Assembly (NCBI GenBank): GCA_947476185.1
Contig: CANJPX010000001.1
Location: 171,566-235,565 of the forward strand
Direction: 5' to 3'
DNA: 64,000 nt
From: Bacteroidota bacterium
GTDB taxonomy: Bacteria > Bacteroidota > Bacteroidia > 2-12-FULL-35-15
Shown here: positions 1 to 8,034 of the stretch, one piece after another
Numbering within the stretch: position 1 is the stretch's first letter
Layout: each line of letters begins with the position of its first letter
Notes under the pieces: model-generated
Database searches by the model: none
Seen by the model: the letters and a program-made list of their open reading frames with translations, nothing else
Told to the model about the DNA's origin: nothing
Made by a program: the position numbers and the translations under genes

Positions 1-1
1 A

Positions 2-658
2 TTACTTTTTCTTAAAGGACTTAGTATTACCAGGCCAATAAATGGAGCGATAATCATGACGTCCAATCCGATCATTGTGATAATCATTGCAGCAATATTT
101 TTGAAAGAAAAAATTTCCCCTCAAAAGATGATCGGTATCATCAGTGGAGCTGTCGGAGCTCTGATCATGCTGTTGTATGGTAAAAATTTCGCTTTCGGGT
201 CAGATACAATTTTAGGGGATATGCTCATTCTTATCAATTCTTTTTCCTGGGCGCTATACATTGTTTTGGCAAAACCATTAATGAAAAAATATAACACCTT
301 TACAGTTGTAAAATGGGTTTTTCTATTTGGCTTTTTATACGTATTGCCATTCGGATTTTCTGAATTCCAACAAATAGATTTTGCTTCTTTTTCACCGGTC
401 ATTTGGCGTGATGTTTTGTTTGTAATTATCGCCACCACCTTTTTTGCATACATTTTTAACACCTATGCTTTAAGAGCATTAAGCCCTTCTGTGGTGAGTA
501 TTTACATTTATTTACAGCCCTTTTTAGCAACGCTTATTGCAGTTTATATTTATAAGAATGATGAGCTTGACTTCAGAAAAATAACGGCAGCCGTGCTTAT
601 AGTATTTGGGGTTTACCTGGTAAGTTTTCCTTTAAAAAAGCTAAAAAAAATCGACTGA
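2..658 (+). CDS. EamA/DMT-family membrane transporter, C-terminal part (5' end outside window)
   Basis: The reading frame is open from the first base of the window, so this is the 3' part of a longer gene; the ATG at 56 is internal. The visible 218 residues are almost all membrane helices. The stretch around residues 10-35 (NPIIVIIIAAIFLKEKI) is the typical end of an EamA repeat, where a helix runs into a conserved Lys/Glu turn, and a second five-helix EamA unit follows, ending in a Lys-rich tail. Family members are 10-helix inner-membrane proteins that export metabolites or amino acids. The substrate cannot be read from the sequence. The family call is firm; the true start is unseen. Confidence 0.85.
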   Translation, partial: LLFLKGLSITRPINGAIIMTSNPIIVIIIAAIFLKEKISPQKMIGIISGAVGALIMLLYGKNFAFGSDTILGDMLILINSFSWALYIVLAKPLMKKYNTFTVVKWVFLFGFLYVLPFGFSEFQQIDFASFSPVIWRDVLFVIIATTFFAYIFNTYALRALSPSVVSIYIYLQPFLATLIAVYIYKNDELDFRKITAAVLIVFGVYLVSFPLKKLKKID

Positions 659-699
659 TTCTTCTTTCCTGCCTTTCCACAATAATAAAGGAAAAACCT

Positions 700-707
700 T
701 ACATTTG
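700..707 (+). promoter_or_regulatory. Bacteroidota -7 box TACATTTG upstream of yicC
   Basis: TACATTTG matches the Bacteroidota -7 consensus TAnnTTTG exactly. It implies a transcription start near 713 and so rules out the in-frame TTG at 705, which lies inside the box, as a start codon. No good -33 TTTG is visible. Confidence 0.55.
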
Positions 708-731
708 TTATTCATAAATAAAGCAGATAAA

Positions 732-1610
732 ATGCAGATGAAATCAATGACCGGGTTTGGGAAAGCCATTGGAGAAATTCCAGGAAAAAAAGTAACAGTT
801 GAGATCCGTTCACTTAACAGTAAACAGTTGGATTTAAATTTGCGCCTTCCTTATTTGTATAAGGAGAAGGAGTTAGAATTGCGCTCTGATATTTCCAAAC
901 AAATAGAGCGAGGAAAAGTGGATATAACAGTTTTTACTGAATCAACACTTGATGTGCTGCCTGTTTCAATAAATAAATTGTTGGCAAAAAATTATTACAA
1001 GGAATTAAAAACATTGTCAAAAGAACTGGAAGAAGGAGATCAGAATTTATTAGCATTGGTTTTGAAAATGCCTGATGTGATGAAAGCTGAGCGGGAAATA
1101 GTGGAATTGGATGAAACGGAATGGAAGCAAGTAAGAACAACTGTTGATAAGGCTATTGAAGCGTTTCAAAAATTCAGAAGCGATGAGGGGAATACGTTGG
1201 CGAATGAGTTTGTAAATCGAATTGCATTAATTGACAATCTACTTTCCGAAGTTATTAAAATGGATGCTCCTCGAGTGGAAAATATCCGTACACGTATCAA
1301 AAATAATCTGGCAGAAGCAATTGAAAAAGAAAAGATTGATCAAAATCGTTTCGAGCAAGAACTTATTTATTATATCGAAAAATTAGATATCACGGAAGAG
1401 AAGTTGCGTTTAAAAACACATATCGATTATTTTATCATTACGATGAAGGAGCCTGGCAGTGGGCGAAAACTTGGGTTTATTACGCAGGAGATTGGGAGAG
1501 AAATAAATACGATTGGCTCCAAAGCAAATGATGCCATTGTGCAGAAACTTGTAGTTCAAATGAAAGATGAATTGGAAAAAATAAAGGAACAGCTATTGAA
1601 CGTTTTATGA
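732..1610 (+). CDS. yicC: YicC/YloC family endoribonuclease
   Basis: This is a full-length YicC-family protein of about 292 residues. It begins with the family hallmark MKSMTGFGKA and ends with the conserved C-terminal block (KEPGSGRKLGFITQEIGREI, then NTIGSKAND) that carries the acidic residues of the metal-dependent endoribonuclease site. In E. coli and B. subtilis the family degrades RNAs, including small RNAs. I chose ATG 732 (738 is equally possible), because the longer frame from TTG 705 would start inside the promoter box. Guanylate kinase follows 136 bases downstream; the yicC-gmk pairing is common in bacteria. Confidence in the family is high. Confidence 0.93.
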   Translation: MQMKSMTGFGKAIGEIPGKKVTVEIRSLNSKQLDLNLRLPYLYKEKELELRSDISKQIERGKVDITVFTESTLDVLPVSINKLLAKNYYKELKTLSKELEEGDQNLLALVLKMPDVMKAEREIVELDETEWKQVRTTVDKAIEAFQKFRSDEGNTLANEFVNRIALIDNLLSEVIKMDAPRVENIRTRIKNNLAEAIEKEKIDQNRFEQELIYYIEKLDITEEKLRLKTHIDYFIITMKEPGSGRKLGFITQEIGREINTIGSKANDAIVQKLVVQMKDELEKIKEQLLNVL

Positions 1611-1746
1611 TCTGTTAAAAATAAATAATGCCTAAGAACAATCCTGTAAATTTTAAAATAGTTGCAGGTAGAAAATGGTATAACATAGATTAAAAAGGAA
1701 AAAATAAAAAAAACGACAACCTCTAGCTTTAGTTAATCAATAAATT

Positions 1747-2310
1747 ATGCAAGGAAAACTCATCATATTTTCTGCACCATCAGGAGCCGGTAAGACAACG
1801 ATTGTTCAGCATTTACTGAAGAAGGTTCCTTTGTTGGAGTTTTCTGTTTCTGCCTGCAGCAGACCGATGCGAAAAGACGAAACTCAAGGCGTTGATTATT
1901 ATTTTATTTCAGTTGATGAATTCAAAATAAAAATTACTAACAACGACTTTGTTGAGTGGGAAGAAGTTTATAAGGATAATTTTTATGGAACTTTAAAATC
2001 TGAAATTGAGCGCATCTGGAAAAAAGGACACCATATTATTTTTGATATGGATGTTGTAGGAGGATTGAATTTGAAAAAACAATTTGACAAAAATGCCTTG
2101 GCAATATTTGTAATGCCTCCGAGTATCCAGCATCTTGAAAATCGTCTAAAAATGCGTGAAACGGAGACTTCTGAAAGTATTGCTAGACGATTAGGGAAAG
2201 CCGAAGTGGAGTTGCAAACAGCAGAACAGTTTGATAAAATTATTTTGAATGATACGCTTGAACATGCGTTTATTGAAGCAGAAAAGGTGGTAAATGAATT
2301 TCTTTTATAG
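1747..2310 (+). CDS. gmk: Guanylate kinase
   Basis: The 187-residue protein phosphorylates GMP to GDP with ATP in purine nucleotide synthesis. The P-loop APSGAGKTT lies at about residues 10-18. The GMP-binding segment follows (SACSRPMRKDETQGVDYYF), with the expected Arg and Tyr residues, and then the lid region with IARRLGKAEVEL. Length is normal for bacterial Gmk. It lies downstream of yicC on the same strand. In many Bacteroidota a nadD gene follows; here the next gene is an amidohydrolase 134 bases away. No promoter box was found directly upstream, so transcription with yicC is likely. Confidence 0.96.
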   Translation: MQGKLIIFSAPSGAGKTTIVQHLLKKVPLLEFSVSACSRPMRKDETQGVDYYFISVDEFKIKITNNDFVEWEEVYKDNFYGTLKSEIERIWKKGHHIIFDMDVVGGLNLKKQFDKNALAIFVMPPSIQHLENRLKMRETETSESIARRLGKAEVELQTAEQFDKIILNDTLEHAFIEAEKVVNEFLL

Positions 2311-2444
2311 TTCATCGACTGGAAATTCAAAATGCAAAACTTTTTGAATCGATGTATTGAATTAACGTATACGCACTATGTATTCCACCCTTGATAATTT
2401 TTAGGGTTTGTGAAACGAATAAGAATTAAAGAAGTAAATTAAAT

Positions 2445-3464
2445 ATGGCAAAAATTCTTACAATAGATATTCATACGCATATTCTACCGGAGCACATTCC
2501 AAATTGGAAAGAAAAATTCGGCTATGGTGGATTTGTACAGTTACAGCATCATAAACCGTGTTGTGCAAATATGATATTGGATGATGGTAAGTTTTTTCGG
2601 GAGATAGAAGATAATTGTTGGAGTGCAGAGAAACGTATGAATGAATGTGATCAGCATCATGTGGATGTTCAAGTGCTGTCAACTGTTCCTGTGATGTTTA
2701 ACTATTGGGCAAAGCCGGCAGATTGTTTAGAGTTATCAATTTTTTTGAATGACCATATTGCAGATATCGTGAAACGTTTTCCGAAACGTTTTCTTGGTTT
2801 GGGAACCATTCCATTGCAGTCGCCGGAATTGGCAATTCAAGAATTGAAAAGATGCAAAGAGATTGGGCTAGTGGGGGTGCAGATTGGTTCTCATGTGAAT
2901 GATTGGAATTTAAGCGATGCCAATTTATTTCCGGTTTTTGAAGCTTGTGAAAAATTAGACCTTGCTGTATTTGTTCATCCTTGGGATATGATGGGGCAAG
3001 ATAAAATGCAAAAATATTGGTTGCCTTGGTTGGTTGGAATGCCAGCGGAAACTTCGCTGGCAATATGCTCAATGATCTTTGGAGGTGTATTTGAGCGTCT
3101 TCCTAATTTGAGAGTAGCTTTTGCACATGGTGGAGGTTCTTTTCCTGCCACGATTGGACGTATTGAGCACGGATTTAATTGTCGCCCTGATCTTGTTGCG
3201 GTTGATAACAAAATAAATCCCAGGGAATATTTAGGCAAATTTTGGATCGATAGTTTGGTACATGATGATACAATGTTGGATTTTGTAGTTGGGATGTTTG
3301 GTGCCGATAAAGTTGCGTTGGGAACCGATTATCCTTTTCCTTTAGGTGAATTAGAGCCCGGAAAACTTATTAAAGATATGCCGTATGAGCGCGAAGTGAA
3401 AGAATTGTTGCTGAATGGTGCGGCGTTGAAATGGTTGAATTTAAAGAAAGAGAAGTTTTTATAG
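2445..3464 (+). CDS. 2-amino-3-carboxymuconate-6-semialdehyde decarboxylase (ACMSD)-like amidohydrolase
   Basis: This 339-residue TIM-barrel metalloenzyme closely follows ACMSD, which decarboxylates the 3-hydroxyanthranilate ring-opening product in tryptophan (kynurenine) breakdown. Seen in the protein: the N-terminal metal motif DIHTHILP (His-x-His), FGYGGFVQLQHH, STVPVMFNYWAKP, the metal His in VHPWDMMG, KYWLPWLVGMPAET, FAHGGGSFP, and the terminal metal Asp in LGTDYPFPLGELEPGK. These blocks match the animal and pseudomonad enzymes nearly word for word. No other kynurenine-pathway gene is beside it, so the rest of the pathway must be elsewhere if it is used. Function assignment is strong. 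Confidence 0.9.
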   Translation: MAKILTIDIHTHILPEHIPNWKEKFGYGGFVQLQHHKPCCANMILDDGKFFREIEDNCWSAEKRMNECDQHHVDVQVLSTVPVMFNYWAKPADCLELSIFLNDHIADIVKRFPKRFLGLGTIPLQSPELAIQELKRCKEIGLVGVQIGSHVNDWNLSDANLFPVFEACEKLDLAVFVHPWDMMGQDKMQKYWLPWLVGMPAETSLAICSMIFGGVFERLPNLRVAFAHGGGSFPATIGRIEHGFNCRPDLVAVDNKINPREYLGKFWIDSLVHDDTMLDFVVGMFGADKVALGTDYPFPLGELEPGKLIKDMPYEREVKELLLNGAALKWLNLKKEKFL

Positions 3465-3519
3465 GTTTTTAACTTGATGCTAATTCAACAGAATAGGAGT
3501 TGTTAGCCTTCTTATCGAA

Positions 3520-5079
3520 TTAGTGCATATGGGCATTTGAGGCCTCATTCGACATTAACTGATTAAATTTTTGTTGTTTTATCGCCATAAAACTTTTTTT
3601 CTCAATTTTGCTTTCCAGCCAGGATATCAAGTCGAATAAATTCAGAGCATTTTTTTCAACCTTATTTGTTGTCAGTTCTTCAATATTGTTTTTTAGTTTA
3701 ACGAAATCATTTATCAGCGATAATGATGAGCGATCTTTTCCTTGCGTATTTTTAAAGAATGAAATAATTTGCTTTTCAAACTGATGTAGTTTGTTACGTT
3801 TCAGCAATAGGCGGTAGGTGGAACGGATGCGTTTTTCCATCATATCCTGATCATCCAATTCAAAATAAATAATTAGACTTAAAATGTGCGCGAAACAAAA
3901 AAGATCACTTCTAAAATCTAGATCTGTGTTATGCAAAAGAAGATTGATATTTTGATTAGCAAGTTTATATTCTCCTAATCCTATATAAATATATGCAAGT
4001 GCATAATGATGTAATTGTTTTTCCTTTTGCAGACTTTTTGTTTGTGGAAGAAGCTCATATATTTTTTCTAATTTTTTTGCAATTTCCAATGCTTTATTGA
4101 ATTCCCCTGTTGGGATATATACAAATAATTTTAAATTTTCAGTGAGTAACTCAAAATTTCGATTTAGATGACCATATTGTTTTACGAAGCGATCCATTCG
4201 ATCCAACGTTTTGAATAGATCAGAATAAAGCATGAGTGAAAGTTCATTTACCGCTTTGTTTCGCAATAATCCAATGTATGTGAATGGTTTTAATTCCAGC
4301 ATGTGTTTGTTTTGATCTAAGAGATCCACATTCTTTTTTAAAATTCCATTTGCTTGCTCTTGCTCATTGATAGTAAATAAAAAGTTGGCTTGCATCAAAT
4401 TACGGTAGTATTGTGCATTAAAAGTATTCAGCAATTTTTTGTCATTCCTTTTTGCTTCATCTGCAATTTTTTGAAATTCAATAACATCTTCATCATTTCT
4501 GGCTAGGCCAGTATATAAAGCTTTTGCACGCAATTTTTGATAGAGATGTTTGTAGCCGATTATGATTTTCTTTTTTTCTATAGTCCCATATAATTCTTCA
4601 AAATATTTATTTACCAATTTTAAATAATTTTCAGGGGTAGCCTCTTCCACTAGTAGTATAATTTCCCAATCAATGAACTCTTCCATAAATTCGTATAATT
4701 CATATTCAAGAGCAATAGCTTTTGATTTCAGGATCATTTTTTTAGCAACTGTCGGAAGATTTTTATTGTAAAGAATCTCTATTTGATTCAAGGAACTGCG
4801 AAGTTCACTTTTCACATTGTTATTATAAGATTCCAGAGATTTTAAAATAAACTTGAATAAATAGTTTTTGGCAACAGCAAAATTATTGTTTGTTGGTACT
4901 CCCTTAAATTTGCGTATGATCTCCTTTTCATCGTATACTTTTTGTTTGTCGATGGCGTCAAAGATCTTTATGTATTTATTTTCAGACCCAATTACATGAA
5001 GCAAAGCCTGTTTTTTTATATACCCCTTTTCAGGAGCAGATAAAGACTTAATTAGTTGGTGCAAAGGATTGGCCGACAT
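3520..5079 (-). CDS. Hypothetical alpha-helical repeat protein, 519 aa
   Basis: I do not recognise a named family. The protein has no signal peptide or membrane helix and is rich in Lys, Leu and Asn. From about residue 90 to 450 it appears to be a run of paired helices with TPR-like spacing (for example ALAYIYIGLGEYKLANQNIN), suggesting a cytoplasmic TPR-type solenoid. The N-terminal 90 residues (NPLHQLIKSLSAPEKGYIKK) form a distinct helical head, a combination I associate with a conserved hypothetical group in Bacteroidota. It is transcribed alone, convergent with the ACMSD gene and divergent from the candidate small RNA region, and has a good -7 box 33 bases upstream of its ATG. Confidence 0.8.
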   Translation of the reverse strand: MSANPLHQLIKSLSAPEKGYIKKQALLHVIGSENKYIKIFDAIDKQKVYDEKEIIRKFKGVPTNNNFAVAKNYLFKFILKSLESYNNNVKSELRSSLNQIEILYNKNLPTVAKKMILKSKAIALEYELYEFMEEFIDWEIILLVEEATPENYLKLVNKYFEELYGTIEKKKIIIGYKHLYQKLRAKALYTGLARNDEDVIEFQKIADEAKRNDKKLLNTFNAQYYRNLMQANFLFTINEQEQANGILKKNVDLLDQNKHMLELKPFTYIGLLRNKAVNELSLMLYSDLFKTLDRMDRFVKQYGHLNRNFELLTENLKLFVYIPTGEFNKALEIAKKLEKIYELLPQTKSLQKEKQLHHYALAYIYIGLGEYKLANQNINLLLHNTDLDFRSDLFCFAHILSLIIYFELDDQDMMEKRIRSTYRLLLKRNKLHQFEKQIISFFKNTQGKDRSSLSLINDFVKLKNNIEELTTNKVEKNALNLFDLISWLESKIEKKSFMAIKQQKFNQLMSNEASNAHMH

Positions 5080-5111
5080 ACTTGTTTTTCAGTAAAATTT
5101 TTGGGAGCATA

Positions 5112-5119
5112 CAAATATA
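5112..5119 (-). promoter_or_regulatory. -7 box TATATTTG (minus strand) for the 3520-5079 gene
   Basis: On the minus strand these bases read TATATTTG, an exact TAnnTTTG match, ending 33 bases before the ATG at 5079. No clear TTTG at the -33 distance was seen. Confidence 0.5.
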
Positions 5120-5347
5120 TCATTTGATAGCAGAAAAAGTAAATTTATTTGATTTAATACTCTTTTATTTAGCTAATTCCGAATTAAAATATGGCTTCGA
5201 ATACTTAATAATATGCCTACATAACATAAATGGCAAATTGATTTTAATTGTAGTAAAATCAATAGTTTTAAGAAAACTGTTGTTTTTAATTTGTCTTTTA
5301 TGAGTCTAAAAAATCCCTTTCGAAATCTTATTTTATGATGTTTTTGG

Positions 5348-5379
5348 TTTGGATTTAGGATTATATAGTTTCACATTTG
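5348..5379 (+). promoter_or_regulatory. Candidate promoter TTTG-N20-CACATTTG in the 5080-5726 intergenic region
   Basis: TTTG at 5348-5351 and CACATTTG at 5372-5379 are separated by 20 bases, inside the 19-21 spacing known for Bacteroidota sigma factor promoters; the -7 box departs from TAnnTTTG in one base (CA for TA). The predicted start is about 5386. No gene begins nearby on the plus strand, and a terminator follows 100 bases on, so it fits a short RNA unit. Confidence 0.4.
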
Positions 5380-5385
5380 TCATGT

Positions 5386-5520
5386 AATATTAATCATTAG
5401 TCTCCCGACTATGATTTGTTACAAAAAGCTTGTTGTTGTGAAGGAGTAGCACAACAGTGTTTCATGTTTAGTTTTATCCAAATCCCGAAGTTCTGACAAG
5501 CTCTTCGGGATTTATTTTTA
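5386..5520 (+). ncRNA. Candidate small RNA of about 130 nt, family unknown
   Basis: Between a promoter-like element (5348-5379) and a strong Rho-independent terminator lies a short stretch without a reading frame. It contains a hairpin with stem TGTTGTG/CACAACA (5434-5440 with 5450-5456) and loop AAGGAGTAG, extendable by G-U pairs. The terminator has stem AAATCCCGAAG (5480-5490) paired with CTTCGGGATTT (5503-5513) and a T-rich tail. No match to 4.5S, tmRNA, RNase P or 6S RNA was recognised. Alternatively the terminator could belong to a longer unannotated transcript. The call rests on promoter-hairpin-terminator layout only. Confidence 0.4.
5480..5520 (+). terminator. Rho-independent terminator of the candidate small RNA
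   Basis: An 11-bp stem, AAATCCCGAAG (5480-5490) with CTTCGGGATTT (5503-5513), encloses a 12-base loop and is followed by TATTTTTA. The rest of the 5080-5726 gap shows no credible gene. Confidence 0.75.
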
Positions 5521-5726
5521 TCAAAAATCAAATTTGAAAAAACTGCTCTTGTTCCTAAGTACTTAATTTATTGCACGATCATAATAGAATACTTTTTTAG
5601 TTTAATCCATTAAATTTCGCTCTCCGTCTAACTAACACTGCAACATTACAATGGGATGAAATATTTTCGTAAATTCGCTGTTATCCAGAATATAGTCGAA
5701 AACCAATATTAAAATCATAATTTATC

Positions 5727-7628
5727 ATGAGTGATGCAATAAAACATGAGTGTGGAATAGCAATGATACGTTTGCTGAAACCACTGGATTATTACATCAA
5801 AAAATATGGGACTCCTTTATATGGAGTGAATAAGCTGTATTTACTCATGGAGAAACAGCACAATAGAGGACAAGATGGTGCAGGTGTTGCGAATATTAAA
5901 TTTGATGTAATTCCAGGTACAAAATACATCAGCAGAACTAGAGCCGTTGGTAGTTCTGCCATAAAAGAAATATTTGGAAAAATAAATTCGCGGTTCGAAG
6001 ACATCAGCAAAAGAAATCCTGAAAAATTAAAAGATGCTATTTGGCTGAAAAAAAATCTACCCTACACAGGTGAATTATTTTTAGGCCACTTGCGTTATGG
6101 GACTTTTGGTGGAAATAGTATTGAGAATTGTCACCCTTTTTTACGTCAGAACAATTGGATGACCCGCAATTTAGTTGTTGCAGGTAATTTTAATCTGACC
6201 AATGTTGACGAGCTTTTTGATCAACTTGTGGAACTTGGACAGCATCCAAAAGAAAAAGCTGATACGGTTACTGTGATGGAAAAGATCGGACATTTCCTGG
6301 ATGAGGAAAATGAAAGGTTGTTTCAGAAATTCAAAAAAGAGGGGCACTCTAACGCTGAGATATCTTCTTTGATTGCAAAACATTTGGATGTGGAGCGAAT
6401 CTTAAAAGATGCAAGTAAAAAATGGGATGGTGGTTACGCCATGGCTGGATTGTTAGGACATGGTGATGCATTCGTGCTTCGCGATCCGAGTGGTATTCGG
6501 CCGGTGTTTTATTATTCGGATGATGAGATTGTTGTTGTTACTTCTGAGCGGCCTGTAATACAAACAGCTTTTAATGTTCCTATGGGAGATGTAAAAGAAT
6601 TGGCCCCGGGCAGTGCACTTATCATTAAAAAAGACGGAACGTTTGGGCCAAAAGAAATTTTAGAACCGTTGGAGAAAACTTCTTGTTCCTTTGAACGCAT
6701 CTATTTTTCACGTGGAAGCGATGCTGATATATATATTGAGCGTCAAAAATTAGGAAGTCAACTTTGTCCTTCTGTTTTAAAATCTGTGGATTATGATTTA
6801 AAAAATACCGTTTTTTCTTATATACCAAATACTGCAGAAGTCGCATTTGGCGGTTTGATCGAAGGATTACATCATTATACAAATACAATAAAGAAACATA
6901 AGATTTTGCAAATGGGTGCTGCTGTGCATGACCCTGAATTAAGTGAAATTCTTTCTATTATGCCACGCGTTCATAAAATTGCAATCAAAGATGCGAAGCT
7001 GAGAACATTTATCACCAACGATTCTCAGCGTGACGATATGGTGGCGCACGTGTATGATACAACTTATGGTGTAATAAAAGCAGGTATTGATAATTTAGTG
7101 ATTGTTGATGATTCGATTGTCCGAGGTACTACTTTAAAACAAAGTATTTTAAAAATATTAGATCGCTTAGGTCCGAAAAAAATAGTTGTTGTTTCTTCCG
7201 CACCACAAATTCGTTATCCGGATTGCTATGGAATTGATATGGCTAAATTGGGCGATTTTATTGCTTTTCAAGCTGCAGTGCAATTGTTGAAAGATAATTT
7301 CAAAGATAATTTATTGGACGAACTTTATGAAAAAGCAAAAGCACAAGAAGGGTTGCCTAAGGAACAAATAATTAATGTTGTAAAAGAAATATACGAACCA
7401 TTTACTGCAGAAGAAATTTCAGCTAAAATTTCAGAATTACTTCGCCCTGAAGGGATAAAGGCAGAAGTTGAAATCATTTATCAGTCGATTGAAGGTTTAC
7501 ACAATGCGATTCCTAACCATTCCGGTGATTGGTATTTTACCGGAAATTATCCTACTGCAGGAGGAAATAAAGTGGTGAATAAATCTTTCATCAATTATAT
7601 GGAAGGGAAAAATGTGAGAGCATATTGA
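5727..7628 (+). CDS. Amidophosphoribosyltransferase paralogue (long PurF-like glutamine amidotransferase)
   Basis: The 633-residue protein joins an N-terminal class II glutaminase domain to a C-terminal PRPP-binding phosphoribosyltransferase domain. The nucleophile is probably Cys9 (HECGIAMIR), exposed by removing an eight-residue leader, as in B. subtilis PurF. Further glutaminase motifs are HNRGQDGAG, GHLRYGTFG and DPSGIRPVFYY. The PRPP loop VIVDDSIVRGTT lies at about residues 457-468. Classical PurF is about 470-510 residues; this one has extra segments in the glutaminase half and a longer C-terminus, like the second PurF-type protein that many Bacteroidota carry. PurF starts IMP synthesis; whether this copy does so, or has a side role, cannot be told. 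Confidence 0.85.
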   Translation: MSDAIKHECGIAMIRLLKPLDYYIKKYGTPLYGVNKLYLLMEKQHNRGQDGAGVANIKFDVIPGTKYISRTRAVGSSAIKEIFGKINSRFEDISKRNPEKLKDAIWLKKNLPYTGELFLGHLRYGTFGGNSIENCHPFLRQNNWMTRNLVVAGNFNLTNVDELFDQLVELGQHPKEKADTVTVMEKIGHFLDEENERLFQKFKKEGHSNAEISSLIAKHLDVERILKDASKKWDGGYAMAGLLGHGDAFVLRDPSGIRPVFYYSDDEIVVVTSERPVIQTAFNVPMGDVKELAPGSALIIKKDGTFGPKEILEPLEKTSCSFERIYFSRGSDADIYIERQKLGSQLCPSVLKSVDYDLKNTVFSYIPNTAEVAFGGLIEGLHHYTNTIKKHKILQMGAAVHDPELSEILSIMPRVHKIAIKDAKLRTFITNDSQRDDMVAHVYDTTYGVIKAGIDNLVIVDDSIVRGTTLKQSILKILDRLGPKKIVVVSSAPQIRYPDCYGIDMAKLGDFIAFQAAVQLLKDNFKDNLLDELYEKAKAQEGLPKEQIINVVKEIYEPFTAEEISAKISELLRPEGIKAEVEIIYQSIEGLHNAIPNHSGDWYFTGNYPTAGGNKVVNKSFINYMEGKNVRAY

Positions 7629-7652
7629 TAGTGTAAAAATATTTTTTTGTAA

Positions 7653-7686
7653 AAGACCTCAGATTTTAATCTGAGGTCTTTTTTTT
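7653..7686 (+). terminator. Terminator after the PurF-like gene
   Basis: A near-perfect 13-bp inverted repeat (AAGACCTCAGATT with AATCTGAGGTCTT) ends in eight T residues, 25 bases after the stop codon. Confidence 0.9.
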
Positions 7687-8034
7687 ATGTTTTTCTCTTT
7701 TGTCGTTCCCAAAATCTCCTTTGTCGGTTTTATTTTAACGCTTAACTAAAGAAATATTTTTAACAGATTTTTATAGTGAGGTGACGAATTGCCAGCCATT
7801 CAAAAGCATGATTTTTGTCATGAAATTAGATGCAAACAAGAATTAAATTTGTATTACTCTCTTCAATGTTTTCATTGTAAAACTTTTAAATCTTTATTTA
7901 GTAGGCGTTTTCTGGATGAACAGATTTTCGGTTTTTTCTGTCAAAAAAAATATGCAAACATATTTTTTTTTTATATATTTAGCCTGAATTTTAATAAGAA
8001 CAAAATATATTTACTATAATTTAAAATCAAAAAA
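7687..8034 (+). other. Leader region of the giant T9SS protein gene; no gene seen
   Basis: These 348 bases are T-rich and hold one unconvincing frame (7789-8019) with no recognisable protein and a non-ATG start. A weak -7-like TATATTTA occurs near 7974-7981, about 55 bases before the ATG at 8035, and may be part of the promoter of the large secreted protein. Nothing else was seen. Confidence 0.4.

Noticed and set aside
5082..5303. 73-codon frame after the helical-repeat gene (plus strand)
   Set aside because: It overlaps the promoter of the opposite gene, is rich in Leu/Ile/Lys as chance AT-rich frames are, and has no promoter or family match.
5431..5460. 4.5S (SRP) RNA domain
   Set aside because: The hairpin has an AAGGAG loop but lacks the GGAA tetraloop with the asymmetric AGCAG bulge of SRP RNA.
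7789..8019. 76-codon frame before the T9SS protein
   Set aside because: Non-ATG start, Phe-rich chance composition from T-rich DNA, and no recognisable protein.
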